Source: an uncultured Myxococcales bacterium
GTDB taxonomy: Bacteria > Myxococcota_A > UBA9042 > DTJE01
Direction of reading: 5' to 3'
Length of the DNA: 64,000 nucleotides
Assembly: GCA_937975765.1 (NCBI GenBank)
Contig: CALJUR010000002.1
Span: forward strand, 1 to 64,000
The translations under genes were made by a program, and so were the position numbers. Numbering within the stretch: the first letter of the stretch is position 1; every line of letters begins with the position of its first letter. Positions 43,328 through 52,391 of this stretch are shown one piece after another. The notes beneath the pieces are model-generated. The model searched no databases and was not told the origin of the DNA. It worked only from the letters and a program-made list of their open reading frames with translations.

Positions 43328-45892
43328 CTACAGGGCGACCTTGGGCTGGCACCAGCAGAGGTCGCCGGCGTGCAGCGGCTCGAAGCCGGTGTCGCAGGTG
43401 TTGCCGGTGCCGCACGGCGCGGCGCAGAAGGTGCTGTAGCAGGCGTCTCCATCGCAGCCGGCCAGGCCGCGGAAGTCGGCCGCCGGGCAGTCGGCCGCCG
43501 TCGCGCAGCCCGCTTCGGTCACCACCGCGGGTCCGGCGGCCACGCAGGCCAGGCCGGTCGCGCAGTGGCCCGAGTCGCTGTTCAGCATCGCGAACTGGCA
43601 GCCCTGGCCCGCGGCGACGTCGCCGGCCCCGACCTCCTGGCACATGCAGCCGCCGTCGACCCAGGCGAACGGCGTGGCCCCGGCCGCGGCGCATGCGCCC
43701 GTGGCATCGCATCCCTGCACGCACCAGGCCCAGCCGCAGTGCCCCTGCACGCACTCCCACGGCACGGCGATGGCCGCCGGGCAGTCCGCGGCCGTCGTGC
43801 AGGCGGGCGTCCCGGCGCTGGACCAGACGCCGCTGCAATCCAGATCCGCGGCGCAGTCGTCCGCGGCCAGGCCCACGTTGCCCAGGGTGCAGGCGTCGCC
43901 GAACGCCGCGGCGCCGGTCGCCTGCGCCGGTGCGCAAAGGCACGTGCCCGTGTCCAGGGAGATCGGGGTGCCGACGGCGCACGCCCCGGCGTCGTCGCAG
44001 TACGGCGCGCAGTAGGAGTACCCGCACATCCCGTCCACGCAGTCGCCGTTCGGGAACGCGCAGTCGGCGTCGGACGCGCACAGGGCCGTCATGCTGTCGC
44101 CGCCGATGCCCAGGCACAGCAGGTTCCCGGCGCACTCGTCAGCCGACGCGTTCACGTCGCCGATCGGGCAGGCCGCGTGCGCTGTCGAGGTGCCGACCGG
44201 GGTCGGGATGCACAGGCAGGTGCCGCCGACGTCGGCAGGATAGAAGCCCTCGGTGCACCGCGCGAAGTCGTCGCAGTAGGGCGAGCAGAAAGACGCGCCG
44301 CAGTGCCCGTCGACGCACTCCGCGTTCCCGAAGTACTGTGCGGCCGGGCAGTCCGCGGCCGTCGTGCAGGTGTCGGTGTCCACCGACGCCGGGATGCCCA
44401 GGCAGGTCAGTTCGGCCGCGCAGGCGCTGGCGGCCGCGTGCAGCCCCCCGAACGGGCAGGCGTCGCCGGCCTGCGACGTGCCGACCTCGACCGGCGCGCA
44501 GTAGCACGTCGTGTGGCCCTCGCCGTCGCCGACCTGGATCGGTGCGAAGGCGCCGGTGCAGCGGCCCTTCGCGTCGCACCGGGGCGCGCAGAACGACGTC
44601 CCGCAGAACCCGTCCACGCACTGCGGGTTGCCCATGAACTCGTCCTTCGGGCAGTCCTCGTCCTTCGTGCAGGCGGTGCCGTCGGAGGCCGCCTCGATGC
44701 CCAGGCAGGACATGCCGGACTGGCAGTTGTCCGCGTCCGCGTGCACGTTGAAGATCGGGCAGGCCCCGCCGGCCGGCGTGTTCCCGACCGGCATCGGGAT
44801 GCAGTAGCACGTGCCGCTGACGTCCATCCCCACGAAGTCGGTGGGACACTCGCCGTTCGTGCCGCACTTCGGAGAACAGAACGACGTCCCGCAGAACCCG
44901 TCCACGCACTGCGGACTGCCGTAGTAGTTGGCCTTCGGGCAGTCGGCGTCCTTCGTGCAGGCGTCGTTGCCCTCCTTGGCCTCGATGCCCAGGCAGGTCA
45001 GGGCTGCGTTGCACGAGTCGGCCTCGAGGTTCACGTTGAAGATCGGGCACGCGTCGCCCGCGTCGGACTTGCCTTCGGGCACGCACCAGCACGCGGCGAA
45101 CGTCGGCCGGTACTCCATGTAGCCCTGCGGGCACGCCTCGGTCCGGCAGGACGACGCGCAGATCGACGATCCGCACTTGCCGCCCGCGCAGTCCGGGTGC
45201 ATCTCGCGGCTGTAGCCCAGGGCCACGCAGTCGCGATCGACCGTGCACGAGGCGTCGGCGGAGGGGGCGCTGCCGACGCAGGTCAGGCCGCCGCCGCAGT
45301 CGCCGCACGTGCCGTTGGCCCCGCCCTTGTTGCACGGATCGCCCAGCACGCCGGTGCCGGTGCCGCAGTCCTCGGCACACAGCGCGCGCGGCAGGCACAT
45401 CCGCGGGGTGCCGGTCCCGCACGCGAACCCGGCCGCGCAGTCGGTATCCGCCGCGCACTCCTTCGAGCACACGCTGGCGTGCGTCCCGTCCTCGAAGAGG
45501 TGATCGATGCACGCCAGGCCCTCGCCGCAGTCGGCGTTTCGCGTGCACGCCTTGCACGCGATGTCCGCGCACTGCCCCGTCCCCTCGTCGCAATACTTCC
45601 CTTCCAGGTACGAGCACGGGGGGGTGCACGCCGACACCGGGATCTCGGTCGCGTCGGCATCGGGCTGGCCGGGGTCGACGGGCGTCACGTCCTCGGTCTT
45701 GCCCGGGTCGGCGGCCTCGTCGGTCACGCCCTCCGCCGGGACCTCCGGGGACACCTCCTGGCCCACGTCGGTCACGCCATCGGGCAGCACGTCCTTGCCG
45801 CCGCCGTCGTCCCCTCCGCAGCCCGCGGCGCAGGCCGCCGCCACGGTTGCCAGGATGGCCAGGAACCCGCGGATCCCCGTCGTCCGGTGCAT
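43328..45892 (-). CDS. Cys-rich repeat lipoprotein with acidic tether
   Basis: This 854-residue lipoprotein (lipobox AAGC) starts at ATG 45892 behind GGGAGGAC; GCTACCAT upstream fits the -10 pattern. After the Cys comes a DV/EV/DP tether of about 60 residues. The rest is seven tandem modules of about 90-100 residues, each with 10-12 Cys in a shared order: GDACPIF.., CLGIEA, a TKDADCPK loop, CVDGFCGTSFCSP, then C-Y-C-IP near the end. The first module is the most diverged. Modules two to six are close in sequence, so the gene grew by duplication. It is a likely surface adhesin or binding scaffold. No catalytic residues were recognised. Confidence 0.85.
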   Translation of the reverse strand: MHRTTGIRGFLAILATVAAACAAGCGGDDGGGKDVLPDGVTDVGQEVSPEVPAEGVTDEAADPGKTEDVTPVDPGQPDADATEIPVSACTPPCSYLEGKYCDEGTGQCADIACKACTRNADCGEGLACIDHLFEDGTHASVCSKECAADTDCAAGFACGTGTPRMCLPRALCAEDCGTGTGVLGDPCNKGGANGTCGDCGGGLTCVGSAPSADASCTVDRDCVALGYSREMHPDCAGGKCGSSICASSCRTEACPQGYMEYRPTFAACWCVPEGKSDAGDACPIFNVNLEADSCNAALTCLGIEAKEGNDACTKDADCPKANYYGSPQCVDGFCGTSFCSPKCGTNGECPTDFVGMDVSGTCYCIPMPVGNTPAGGACPIFNVHADADNCQSGMSCLGIEAASDGTACTKDEDCPKDEFMGNPQCVDGFCGTSFCAPRCDAKGRCTGAFAPIQVGDGEGHTTCYCAPVEVGTSQAGDACPFGGLHAAASACAAELTCLGIPASVDTDTCTTAADCPAAQYFGNAECVDGHCGASFCSPYCDDFARCTEGFYPADVGGTCLCIPTPVGTSTAHAACPIGDVNASADECAGNLLCLGIGGDSMTALCASDADCAFPNGDCVDGMCGYSYCAPYCDDAGACAVGTPISLDTGTCLCAPAQATGAAAFGDACTLGNVGLAADDCAADLDCSGVWSSAGTPACTTAADCPAAIAVPWECVQGHCGWAWCVQGCDATGACAAAGATPFAWVDGGCMCQEVGAGDVAAGQGCQFAMLNSDSGHCATGLACVAAGPAVVTEAGCATAADCPAADFRGLAGCDGDACYSTFCAAPCGTGNTCDTGFEPLHAGDLCWCQPKVAL

Positions 45893-45956
45893 TGCGTCCT
45901 CCCTGAAGTGATCGATCGGGGGGTATGGTAGCACGGCGGAAGGGGAGGGGACACCC

Positions 45957-46709
45957 CTACCGGATGTCCTTCAGTCGCTTGCGCGCCCAGGCCCGGGCGT
46001 CCTCGGTCTCCCACTCCAGGTCCCTCGGCACGTCGCTGGTGCCCACGCGCTGGAAGTACAGTACCGCGCTGGCCTTTTCGCCGTTCTCGTACAGGGCCTC
46101 GGCCATCTCCAGCAGCACCTCGGGGTCCCGCGGCGCGATCGCCTCGGCCGCCTTGGCGTGCTCAAGCGCCTTCTCGTCGTCGCCCCACGAGATCACGGAC
46201 GGCAGTTCGCGGTAGGCCATGGCCAGGAAGACGTGGCCCTCGTGCCGCTTCGGGTTCCGGGAGATCAGTTCCTCCAGCGCCGCGCGCACCGGCTTGACCG
46301 CCTTCAGGATGCCTACCGGGGAGAGCGTCGCGCCTTCCTTGTACTGGTTCATCAGTTCCCAGTAGCGGCCGTCGTAGTCGCCGGGGCGGATCGCCTGGGC
46401 ACGCCGCGCGCACTCGATGCCGGCGCGGGCCACCTGGGCGCAGACCTTCTTGTCGCCGGCCTGCACCCGCCGGTGGGCGAAGTAGAAGGACGTCCGGGCG
46501 CACCAGACCTGGGCGTCGTAGTCGCCGGTGCGGGCGGCGGCGATCCGCGCGAACGCCTCGTAGGCCGCCTTGTGCTTCGCCTCGTCGGCCCGTCCCCGGT
46601 AGGACGACAGCGCCTCGGCCATCCCGGGGTCGGGGGACGCCTCCTGGGCCGCGGCGGGCACGGCCAGTCCCGACAGCGCCAGTGCGACGATCAGGAATCG
46701 CGTGCGCAT
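45957..46709 (-). CDS. secreted TPR-like protein
   Basis: This 250-residue protein has a signal peptide (LIVALALSGLAVPAAAQ) and helical repeats fitting tetratricopeptide units: YDAQVWCARTSFYFAHRRVQAG, AGIECARRAQAIRPGDYDGRYWEL, KALEHAKAAEAIAPRDPEVLLEMAEALYENGEKASAVLYFQRV. It is soluble in the periplasm after cleavage. TPR proteins act as adaptors for complexes, and the partner is not evident. GGAGGAAGG precedes ATG 46709. It lies between a beta-propeller lipoprotein (49 bases upstream) and the Cys-repeat lipoprotein (64 bases downstream), all on one strand. Confidence 0.8.
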   Translation of the reverse strand: MRTRFLIVALALSGLAVPAAAQEASPDPGMAEALSSYRGRADEAKHKAAYEAFARIAAARTGDYDAQVWCARTSFYFAHRRVQAGDKKVCAQVARAGIECARRAQAIRPGDYDGRYWELMNQYKEGATLSPVGILKAVKPVRAALEELISRNPKRHEGHVFLAMAYRELPSVISWGDDEKALEHAKAAEAIAPRDPEVLLEMAEALYENGEKASAVLYFQRVGTSDVPRDLEWETEDARAWARKRLKDIR

Positions 46710-46758
46710 GATCCTTCCTCCTTCTCCTTCGTGCCCCGGCAGGACCCGGGCCCGCGCC

Positions 46759-48081
46759 TCATTCGCAGAGAGGCAGCCCCGCGATCCCGACGTCGAACGC
46801 CATCACCCCGCGCATCGACGGATCGACCACCAGCGGGATCGCCACCAGGGAAAGGTACATCGTGTTCGCCCCGAACGCGCCCGTCCCGAAGGCCGCGTTC
46901 GCCAGGACCCGCTCCGTCGCCGTCAGGAAGCGCCGCAGGTCGCCGCCTTCCGCGGGGCGCACCCAGACCGTGCTCTCAGCCAGGGACAGGTTCTCCGTGT
47001 CCAGCACGTCGGCCATCACGTACAGGTTGCCTTCCGCGTCGAAGGTCGCACCGTCCGCGTAGTGGGCCATGCCCGGGGCCACGTCGGTGCGTGCGCCCAG
47101 GGCCCCGTCCGCGCCGAGATCGAACCGGTACAGGCCGCCGTTCGCCGCCAGCGGGTCGGTGCCGTCCCCGCACAGCAGCGAGGTGTTCTCGGTGGTGACC
47201 CACAGGGCGTTTCCGGACGGATCCACCGCGACGCCGTTGGCCCCGCCCTCCGTGGCCTTGTCGAACGCCTTCTCGGAGACCAGCGTGCCGTCCTTCCGGA
47301 ACACCAGCACCTTGCCCAGGCAGGAGTCCGCCAGCACCACGAAGCCCCCGGGCGCCACTGCCAGGTCGTTCGGGTAGGCCAGTTGCACCTGGCCCTCGCC
47401 GCCCGCGATCGACGTCACCTTCCCCGCCGCGTCGACGCGCCGCAGCGCCTTGCCGTTCGCGTCCGCGGCCCACAGCACGCCGTCCGCGTCGCAGGCCAGC
47501 CCCAGCGCCCATCCCATCGCGTCGCCGGACAGCGCCCGCGTGGAGGCCTGGCCCTGCGCGTCCACCTCGACCAGCCCGCCGGGTACGCCCATCACCAGCC
47601 GCGTCCCGCCCGGCGCGAAGGCCAGGTCCTCGGTCGAACCGTCGATCCCCTGCGAGGACAGGTACCCGTCCACGTCGCCGAACGGCCTGGGTTGCCACGG
47701 GGTCGCCAGGGTTCCCTCCAGCGTGGCCGTCGCCGTCGCCTCGCCTGCGGACAGGGCCACGCGCTGCAGCACCGGCGCGGCGCCCACCGTCCACTGGAAG
47801 GTCGCGATCCCGTCGCTGCCGGTCGTGGCGGCCACCGCCGGCAGCGTTCCGCCGCCGCGCTGGACCGTCGCCTGCACCTCGACGCCCGCCCGCGGCCTTC
47901 CTTCCGCGTCCGCGGCCAGCACCGCCAGCGCCAGCGCCTGCCCGCACGGCGCCGTCGCCGGCAGCCCCTGCACGGCCAGGGTCCCCGGGCCCTCCTCGCC
48001 GTCGTCCCCGTCCCCGCCGCACCCCGCCGCCATGGCCAGGCCCAGCAACGCCACCATCGCCGCCCGCGTCCCGAATCCCAC
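46759..48081 (-). CDS. lipoprotein with Ig-like and SMP-30-like beta-propeller
   Basis: This 440-residue lipoprotein (lipobox AAGC) starts at GTG 48081, five bases after GGGAGG; an ATG at 48096 is in frame but would include the ribosome site in the protein. Residues of about 30-110 form a big-1 (invasin-type Ig) domain with GTLAVQGLPATAPCGQALALAV and SDGIATFQWTVG. The rest is a six-bladed SMP-30/gluconolactonase-like propeller (TRLVMGVPGGLVEVD, GLACDADGVLWAADANGKALRR, PNDLAVAPGGFVVLADS, GVAVDPSGNALWVT, GATFDAEGNLYVMADV). Metal ligands of true gluconolactonases are not obvious, so a binding role is as likely as lactone hydrolysis. Confidence 0.8.
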   Translation of the reverse strand: MGFGTRAAMVALLGLAMAAGCGGDGDDGEEGPGTLAVQGLPATAPCGQALALAVLAADAEGRPRAGVEVQATVQRGGGTLPAVAATTGSDGIATFQWTVGAAPVLQRVALSAGEATATATLEGTLATPWQPRPFGDVDGYLSSQGIDGSTEDLAFAPGGTRLVMGVPGGLVEVDAQGQASTRALSGDAMGWALGLACDADGVLWAADANGKALRRVDAAGKVTSIAGGEGQVQLAYPNDLAVAPGGFVVLADSCLGKVLVFRKDGTLVSEKAFDKATEGGANGVAVDPSGNALWVTTENTSLLCGDGTDPLAANGGLYRFDLGADGALGARTDVAPGMAHYADGATFDAEGNLYVMADVLDTENLSLAESTVWVRPAEGGDLRRFLTATERVLANAAFGTGAFGANTMYLSLVAIPLVVDPSMRGVMAFDVGIAGLPLCE

Positions 48082-48181
48082 GTTGCCTCCCTTCACCGGG
48101 GTCCTCGAACGGGGACTTTCGCAGACCGCGGCCGGCCTGTCGAGTCCAGGATGTGATGGCGGGGGACGGGACGGCCGCCTC

Positions 48182-48210
48182 TCGACGCCGGGCCTCCGGA
48201 TCGCTACGAT
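48182..48210 (+). promoter_or_regulatory. putative promoter of tcdA
   Basis: TCGACG (48182-48187) and TACGAT (48205-48210) are spaced by 17 bases, 26 bases before ATG 48237. The match is 4/6 each. GCTACGAT matches the -10 pattern of several genes in this window. Confidence 0.4.
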
Positions 48211-48236
48211 TCCGCCGCGATCCCCCGGGGGTTTCG

Positions 48237-49007
48237 ATGTCCCGCTCCGAACTGTTCCACCGTTCCGAACTGCTGGTCGGGCCGGCCGCCATGGCCGCGC
48301 TGCTCGACGCGAAGGTGATCCTGTTCGGCATCGGGGGCGTCGGGTCGTGGACCGCCGAGGCCCTGGTCCGCACCGGCATCGGGCATCTCACGCTGGTCGA
48401 CTCCGACAGCGTCTGCATCACCAACGTGAACCGGCAGGTCCAGGCGACCACCGGCAATGTCGGGCGCAGCAAGGTCCAGGAACTGGCCTTCCGCCTTCGC
48501 ATCATCAACCCCGATGCGATCATCGTGACGCGGGAGGAAGTCTACGGGTTCGACACGAAGGACGACTTCGACCTGGCCTCGCACCACTACGTGCTGGACG
48601 CCATCGACTCGCTGAGCCCCAAGCTGGGCCTGATCGAGCAGGCGCTGGGCCTGCCCGTCACGCTGTTCTCCGCGATGGGCGCGTCGGGCAAGATGGACCC
48701 GACCCGCGTGCGCACCGGGTCCGTGTGGGAGTCCCGCGGCTGCCCGCTGGCCCGCCGCATCCGCAAGCGCATGCGCCATCACGGGATCGCCGCCGACTTC
48801 CAGGTCGTCTACAGCGACGAGCAGCGCGTCAGCCGCGGCATCGACGCCGCGTCCGCGAGCCCCTCGTTCGGCCCCAGCCGCAAGGCCTTCCTCAACGGCT
48901 CCCTCGTCCAGGTCACCGCGACCTTCGGGATGTGCCTGGCCAGCCTGGTCATCAACGACGTCGTCGCCCGCGCCTCCGGCCTGCCCCCCGAACTCGGCGT
49001 CCAGTAA
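48237..49007 (+). CDS. tcdA: tRNA threonylcarbamoyladenosine dehydratase
   Basis: This 256-residue protein belongs to the ThiF/MoeB/E1 family in its TcdA (CsdL) form: FHRSELLVG, FGIGGVGSWTAEALVRTGIGHLTLVDSDSVCITNVNRQ (nucleotide-binding loop and catalytic acidic residue), YVLDAIDSLSPKLGLIEQA, and SRKAFLNGSLVQVTATFGM near the end. TcdA uses ATP to cyclise t6A37 of tRNA to ct6A, so it acts in the cytoplasm on tRNAs that read ANN codons. The Zn-binding Cys pairs of ThiF are absent, as expected for TcdA. Its TAA stop is supplied by the end of the inverted-repeat element that follows. Confidence 0.92.
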   Translation: MSRSELFHRSELLVGPAAMAALLDAKVILFGIGGVGSWTAEALVRTGIGHLTLVDSDSVCITNVNRQVQATTGNVGRSKVQELAFRLRIINPDAIIVTREEVYGFDTKDDFDLASHHYVLDAIDSLSPKLGLIEQALGLPVTLFSAMGASGKMDPTRVRTGSVWESRGCPLARRIRKRMRHHGIAADFQVVYSDEQRVSRGIDAASASPSFGPSRKAFLNGSLVQVTATFGMCLASLVINDVVARASGLPPELGVQ

Positions 49008-49133
49008 TTCAGGGACAGTCACCATTATTGAATAGGTAACCTGAAGAAATCCCTACGGATTATGTGCAGCAAGAACGATGTGTAGTAACTGCGGGGAGTT
49101 GCGTGATGAATCATGGTGACGGTCCCTGAATTA
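49005..49133. mobile_element. AT-richer inverted-repeat (MITE/REP-like) element
   Basis: This 129-base segment, visibly less GC-rich than the surrounding DNA, is bounded by inverted repeats TAATTCAGGGACAGTCACC (49005-49023) and its complement at 49115-49133 (one mismatch in 19). It has no coding frame, so it would be a non-autonomous element. TAATTCAGGGACxGTCACC is, from memory, like repeats mobilised by REP-associated IS200-type tyrosine transposases, but no such transposase is in this window. Both ends begin with TAA, which serves as the stop of tcdA on one side and of the VWA lipoprotein on the other. Confidence 0.75.
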
Positions 49134-52100
49134 GGACGTCAGGCAGAGGGTCTCGTAGGAGACGCGGATCTTGTCGCCGGGGCCGGGCATGCAGGCGCCG
49201 GCCTCGTCGAAGATGACCGAGTTCGACGGCGCGTCGTAGCGCCAGCCGGACGTGCACGCCGTGCCGTTCACCTGCACCGACACGGTCGCCGGGTCGGCCA
49301 GGCGCGACAGGAAGAACTGGACCTTCGGGTGGAAGGTCACGTCGCCGACCTTCTTCATGATGCCCGCGTAGGACGAATCGCAGATCGACCCGGCCAGGCC
49401 GTTCGTCGCCTTCACGACCTCGACGTACCGGTAGCCGCCCGCACCCGTGCCGCCGTCCGACGCGGTGCAACTGCCCGCGGACCCGCCGTCCATGCCGACG
49501 ATGGCGTTGACGTGCATCATGTCCACGTTGTACCAGCCCTTGATGTTCTTGAAGAAGTCGATGTAGAACGGCAGCCCGCCGCTGGACTGGTCCTCCTCGT
49601 CGGACAGCATCAGCAGTTCCAACTGGGCGTCATCGCGAACGAATCGCGAGTTGAACCCGCCGCACGTCCCCTCGATGCAGGTGTAGGCGCAGCCCGCGGC
49701 GTCCGGGCAGATGTTCGTGTCGTTCTTGCAGTCGTTGTCGGTGCCGCACGCGACGCCGGTGTCGGAGGACAGCGGGGCGGACAGCGCGTTCTGCGCCGCC
49801 TGCAGGCCGGCCTCCTGGGAGTCCGAGTTGCCGCCGGTGCCGTAGTCGATCATCCTGGCAAAGGTGGACGGGTTGCTGTTCGCCTTGGTCATGAAGCGCG
49901 GGGTGATGGACGTGTCGCCGCGATTCAGCCGGCCGATGACCTGGTCGTCCGTGACGTTGACGCTGATGCCGCCCAGGTGGAAGTCGTTGTTCCACACGTT
50001 CGCCTGCGAGATGAACTCGCTGAACGAGTCGGTCAGGCGGTCCTGCTCCTCGGACATCGAGCCCGAGTCGTCGATGACGAACAGGATGTCGACTTCCTGG
50101 CCCGTGACCTGCGTGAACTCGTCCACCTGGCTGGTGTCGTAGGTGCCGCTGCCGGACAACTTGACCACGACGGACGGCGAGCTCTTGTCCGTCGCGTCGA
50201 TCTGCAGCATGCACTCGTCGTCGCCCTCGTCCTGCGGCGCGTAGACCGTCTCGATGCACTTCGGCGCGCCGTTCGGGACGGCGATCGGCAGCTTCGGGAT
50301 GTTCTTGACCTTGAACTCGGGCGTGCACCCCTTCAGCAGCACGTTGTTGACCATCAGCGGCGCGTTGCCGGAATTGTAGATGCAGACCTTGTAGGTCTTG
50401 CTGAAGCAGCCGATCGTGGTGACGCCGAAGTCGACCTCGCCGGGCAGCACGCTGATCTTCGCGATGCCGGACGCGCCCTGGATGTTGGCGGCGTATGTGA
50501 CCGGGGTTCCCGTGCCCTTCGGGATCGTGATTTCCTTCTTCAGGGTCTCGTCGTACACCTTGAAACTGATCAGCGCGGCGTACTGGTTCAGCAGGCCGAA
50601 CAGCGGGCTGCCGCCGGACGGCGGGTTGAACTGCACGGTCATCGACGTGGTCGAGCCGGGCGCCAGGCCGTTCTTCGAGATCGGCGGCGGGTTCAGGATC
50701 TTGAAGGCGTTCGACGGGGTGCCGACGAACGGCGACCCGCAGGTGACGCCGCCGAAGACCGAGGTCTGGCAGTCGCCGACGTGCGAGCCCTTGAACGAGC
50801 AGTAGCCGGTGCCGATGTTGACCAGGTTGACCGGCATCTCCTTCGTCCATCCGATCGCGACGGTGCCGTAGTTCAGCGTCATGGGCACCATCGCGATGTT
50901 GCAGATCGGCGCGTCGGACCGCGTGATCGTGACCGGCACGTCGATCGTCTCGTGGCCCAGGTAGTTGGAAACGATGCGGATCGTCGCGGTGACGGTCTGG
51001 CCCTTGTCCTCCAGGGCGGCCTTGTTGGTGAAGAGGATCTTCACGCCTTCCGACGCGGCCCCGGCGATCTGGAAGGCCGCGAGGGCTGCGGCCTTCTCGG
51101 TGCCGCGCACCAGCTGGAACTCGTCCGGGAACCGCGTGTCCGACACGTCCACGATCGACATGCCGGCGACCTCCAGGGTGCCGTGGCCGTCGTTGCGCAG
51201 CGTCAACTGGCGCTCGACCGGGGTCATCTGCGCGCCGAAGCCCATGTCCACCGTCGTCGGGATGACCGTCAGGATCGGCGCGTCGGCGCGGCCGTAAATC
51301 GGGATGGCGGTCGGGCTCTGCGCCAGGTCGTTCGACGTGATCATCAACTGGCCGATGGACGTGCCGTCGTCGGGCAGCACGATGGTCGGGGTCCAGCCGA
51401 TGTTGAAGGTGCGGTTGCCGCCGGGGGCGATCTTCGTGTCCTCGGCCGGCGCGTCCAGCACGACGATGCTTTCGTCGGACCCGGGCCACAGCACGATCCC
51501 GCCCGCGGGGATCACCAGGTCGGCGTTGCCCTGGTTCTCGACCATCAGCATCCGGGTCGCCTGCGTCTGCAGCGGCACCCACTGGAAGTCGATCTGGCCC
51601 GGGCTGGCCACCAGCCGCGGCCCCATCTCCTCGCCCGTCACGTCGAACGACCACGCCGCGTACTGGCCCTGCGTGCCGCCCTCCACGACCAGCGTGGACG
51701 TGTCCGCGCCGCCGTTCATCGGCTTGTACTTCAGCACCAGCCCGATCGAGTCCGTCGGGGCCAGCGTGAAGGGCATCGTCGCGCTGTCGGGCAGGTTGAT
51801 GGCCTCGATGGTGAAGTCGGACGACCCGTCCAGGCGCAGGGAGATCGTGTTCAGCACGACCGAGTCCGAGCCGTCGTTGCGCAGCAGAACGTCCAGCAGC
51901 TTGTCGGTGCCGACGTCGACCTGCTCGAAGTCGATGGGGTTCGGTTCGACCACGATGTCGCCGACCTGGCCGTTCGCCGTGACCGGGATGCGGGTGATGC
52001 CGCCCAGCACCGCGACGTTGTGGCGCACGACCAGCGCCCCGTCCGGGGACGTCGCCACCAGCGGCGCGTAGGTCACGGTGATGGTGGTCGATTCGCCGAC

Positions 52101-52391
52101 CTCCAGGCTGGCCTTGTCCGGCCGCGTGAAGGTGAACTCGCTGCCCAGGTCGTCCAGTTCGATGTCGGCCAGGACGACCGTGCCGGACAGGCCGACGTGG
52201 GTCAGCGTGACCGTCAGGGACTTCTGGCCGTTCAGCGGGACCGTGCCGAACGCCAGGTAGTTCGGGGTCGCCAGCAGGTTCAGGTCCTTCGCGACCTGTC
52301 CGCCCTGGTCGCTGCACGAGCAGCCCGTGCTGCCGGGTCCGGCCAGCATCGCCAGGGCCAGGCCGAACACCATCCACCGCGCCGTCTTCAT
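49131..52391 (-). CDS. choice-of-anchor and VWA-domain lipoprotein
   Basis: This 1086-residue lipoprotein (lipobox STGC) starts at ATG 52391 behind GGGAGG; TAGAAT on its strand (52444-52439) may be the -10. The N-terminal two thirds are repeated Ig-like beta domains of the choice-of-anchor D type (patterns like LAFGTVPLNGQKSLTVTLTH, IDFEQVDVGTDKLLDVLLRN, VDFGVTTIGCFSKTYKVCIY). A VWA domain follows at about 770-1040 with MIDAS D-x-S-x-S from Asp774 in LFVIDDSGSMSEEQ. A Cys-rich insert (CGTDNDCKNDTNICPDAAGC) lies within it. It likely acts as a metal-dependent adhesion or assembly protein on the cell surface. Its last codons run into the inverted-repeat element, which provides the stop. Confidence 0.88.
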   Translation of the reverse strand: MKTARWMVFGLALAMLAGPGSTGCSCSDQGGQVAKDLNLLATPNYLAFGTVPLNGQKSLTVTLTHVGLSGTVVLADIELDDLGSEFTFTRPDKASLEVGESTTITVTYAPLVATSPDGALVVRHNVAVLGGITRIPVTANGQVGDIVVEPNPIDFEQVDVGTDKLLDVLLRNDGSDSVVLNTISLRLDGSSDFTIEAINLPDSATMPFTLAPTDSIGLVLKYKPMNGGADTSTLVVEGGTQGQYAAWSFDVTGEEMGPRLVASPGQIDFQWVPLQTQATRMLMVENQGNADLVIPAGGIVLWPGSDESIVVLDAPAEDTKIAPGGNRTFNIGWTPTIVLPDDGTSIGQLMITSNDLAQSPTAIPIYGRADAPILTVIPTTVDMGFGAQMTPVERQLTLRNDGHGTLEVAGMSIVDVSDTRFPDEFQLVRGTEKAAALAAFQIAGAASEGVKILFTNKAALEDKGQTVTATIRIVSNYLGHETIDVPVTITRSDAPICNIAMVPMTLNYGTVAIGWTKEMPVNLVNIGTGYCSFKGSHVGDCQTSVFGGVTCGSPFVGTPSNAFKILNPPPISKNGLAPGSTTSMTVQFNPPSGGSPLFGLLNQYAALISFKVYDETLKKEITIPKGTGTPVTYAANIQGASGIAKISVLPGEVDFGVTTIGCFSKTYKVCIYNSGNAPLMVNNVLLKGCTPEFKVKNIPKLPIAVPNGAPKCIETVYAPQDEGDDECMLQIDATDKSSPSVVVKLSGSGTYDTSQVDEFTQVTGQEVDILFVIDDSGSMSEEQDRLTDSFSEFISQANVWNNDFHLGGISVNVTDDQVIGRLNRGDTSITPRFMTKANSNPSTFARMIDYGTGGNSDSQEAGLQAAQNALSAPLSSDTGVACGTDNDCKNDTNICPDAAGCAYTCIEGTCGGFNSRFVRDDAQLELLMLSDEEDQSSGGLPFYIDFFKNIKGWYNVDMMHVNAIVGMDGGSAGSCTASDGGTGAGGYRYVEVVKATNGLAGSICDSSYAGIMKKVGDVTFHPKVQFFLSRLADPATVSVQVNGTACTSGWRYDAPSNSVIFDEAGACMPGPGDKIRVSYETLCLTS

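Noticed and set aside
43370..45931. 853-codon plus-strand frame opposite the Cys-repeat lipoprotein
   Set aside because: Its apparent repeats only mirror the repeats of the real minus-strand gene. Composition is A/R/V/G without domains.
46759..48096. ATG 48096 as start of the beta-propeller lipoprotein
   Set aside because: The sequence AAGGGAGGCAAC right after this ATG is a strong ribosome site for GTG 48081, which also gives a better lipoprotein signal.
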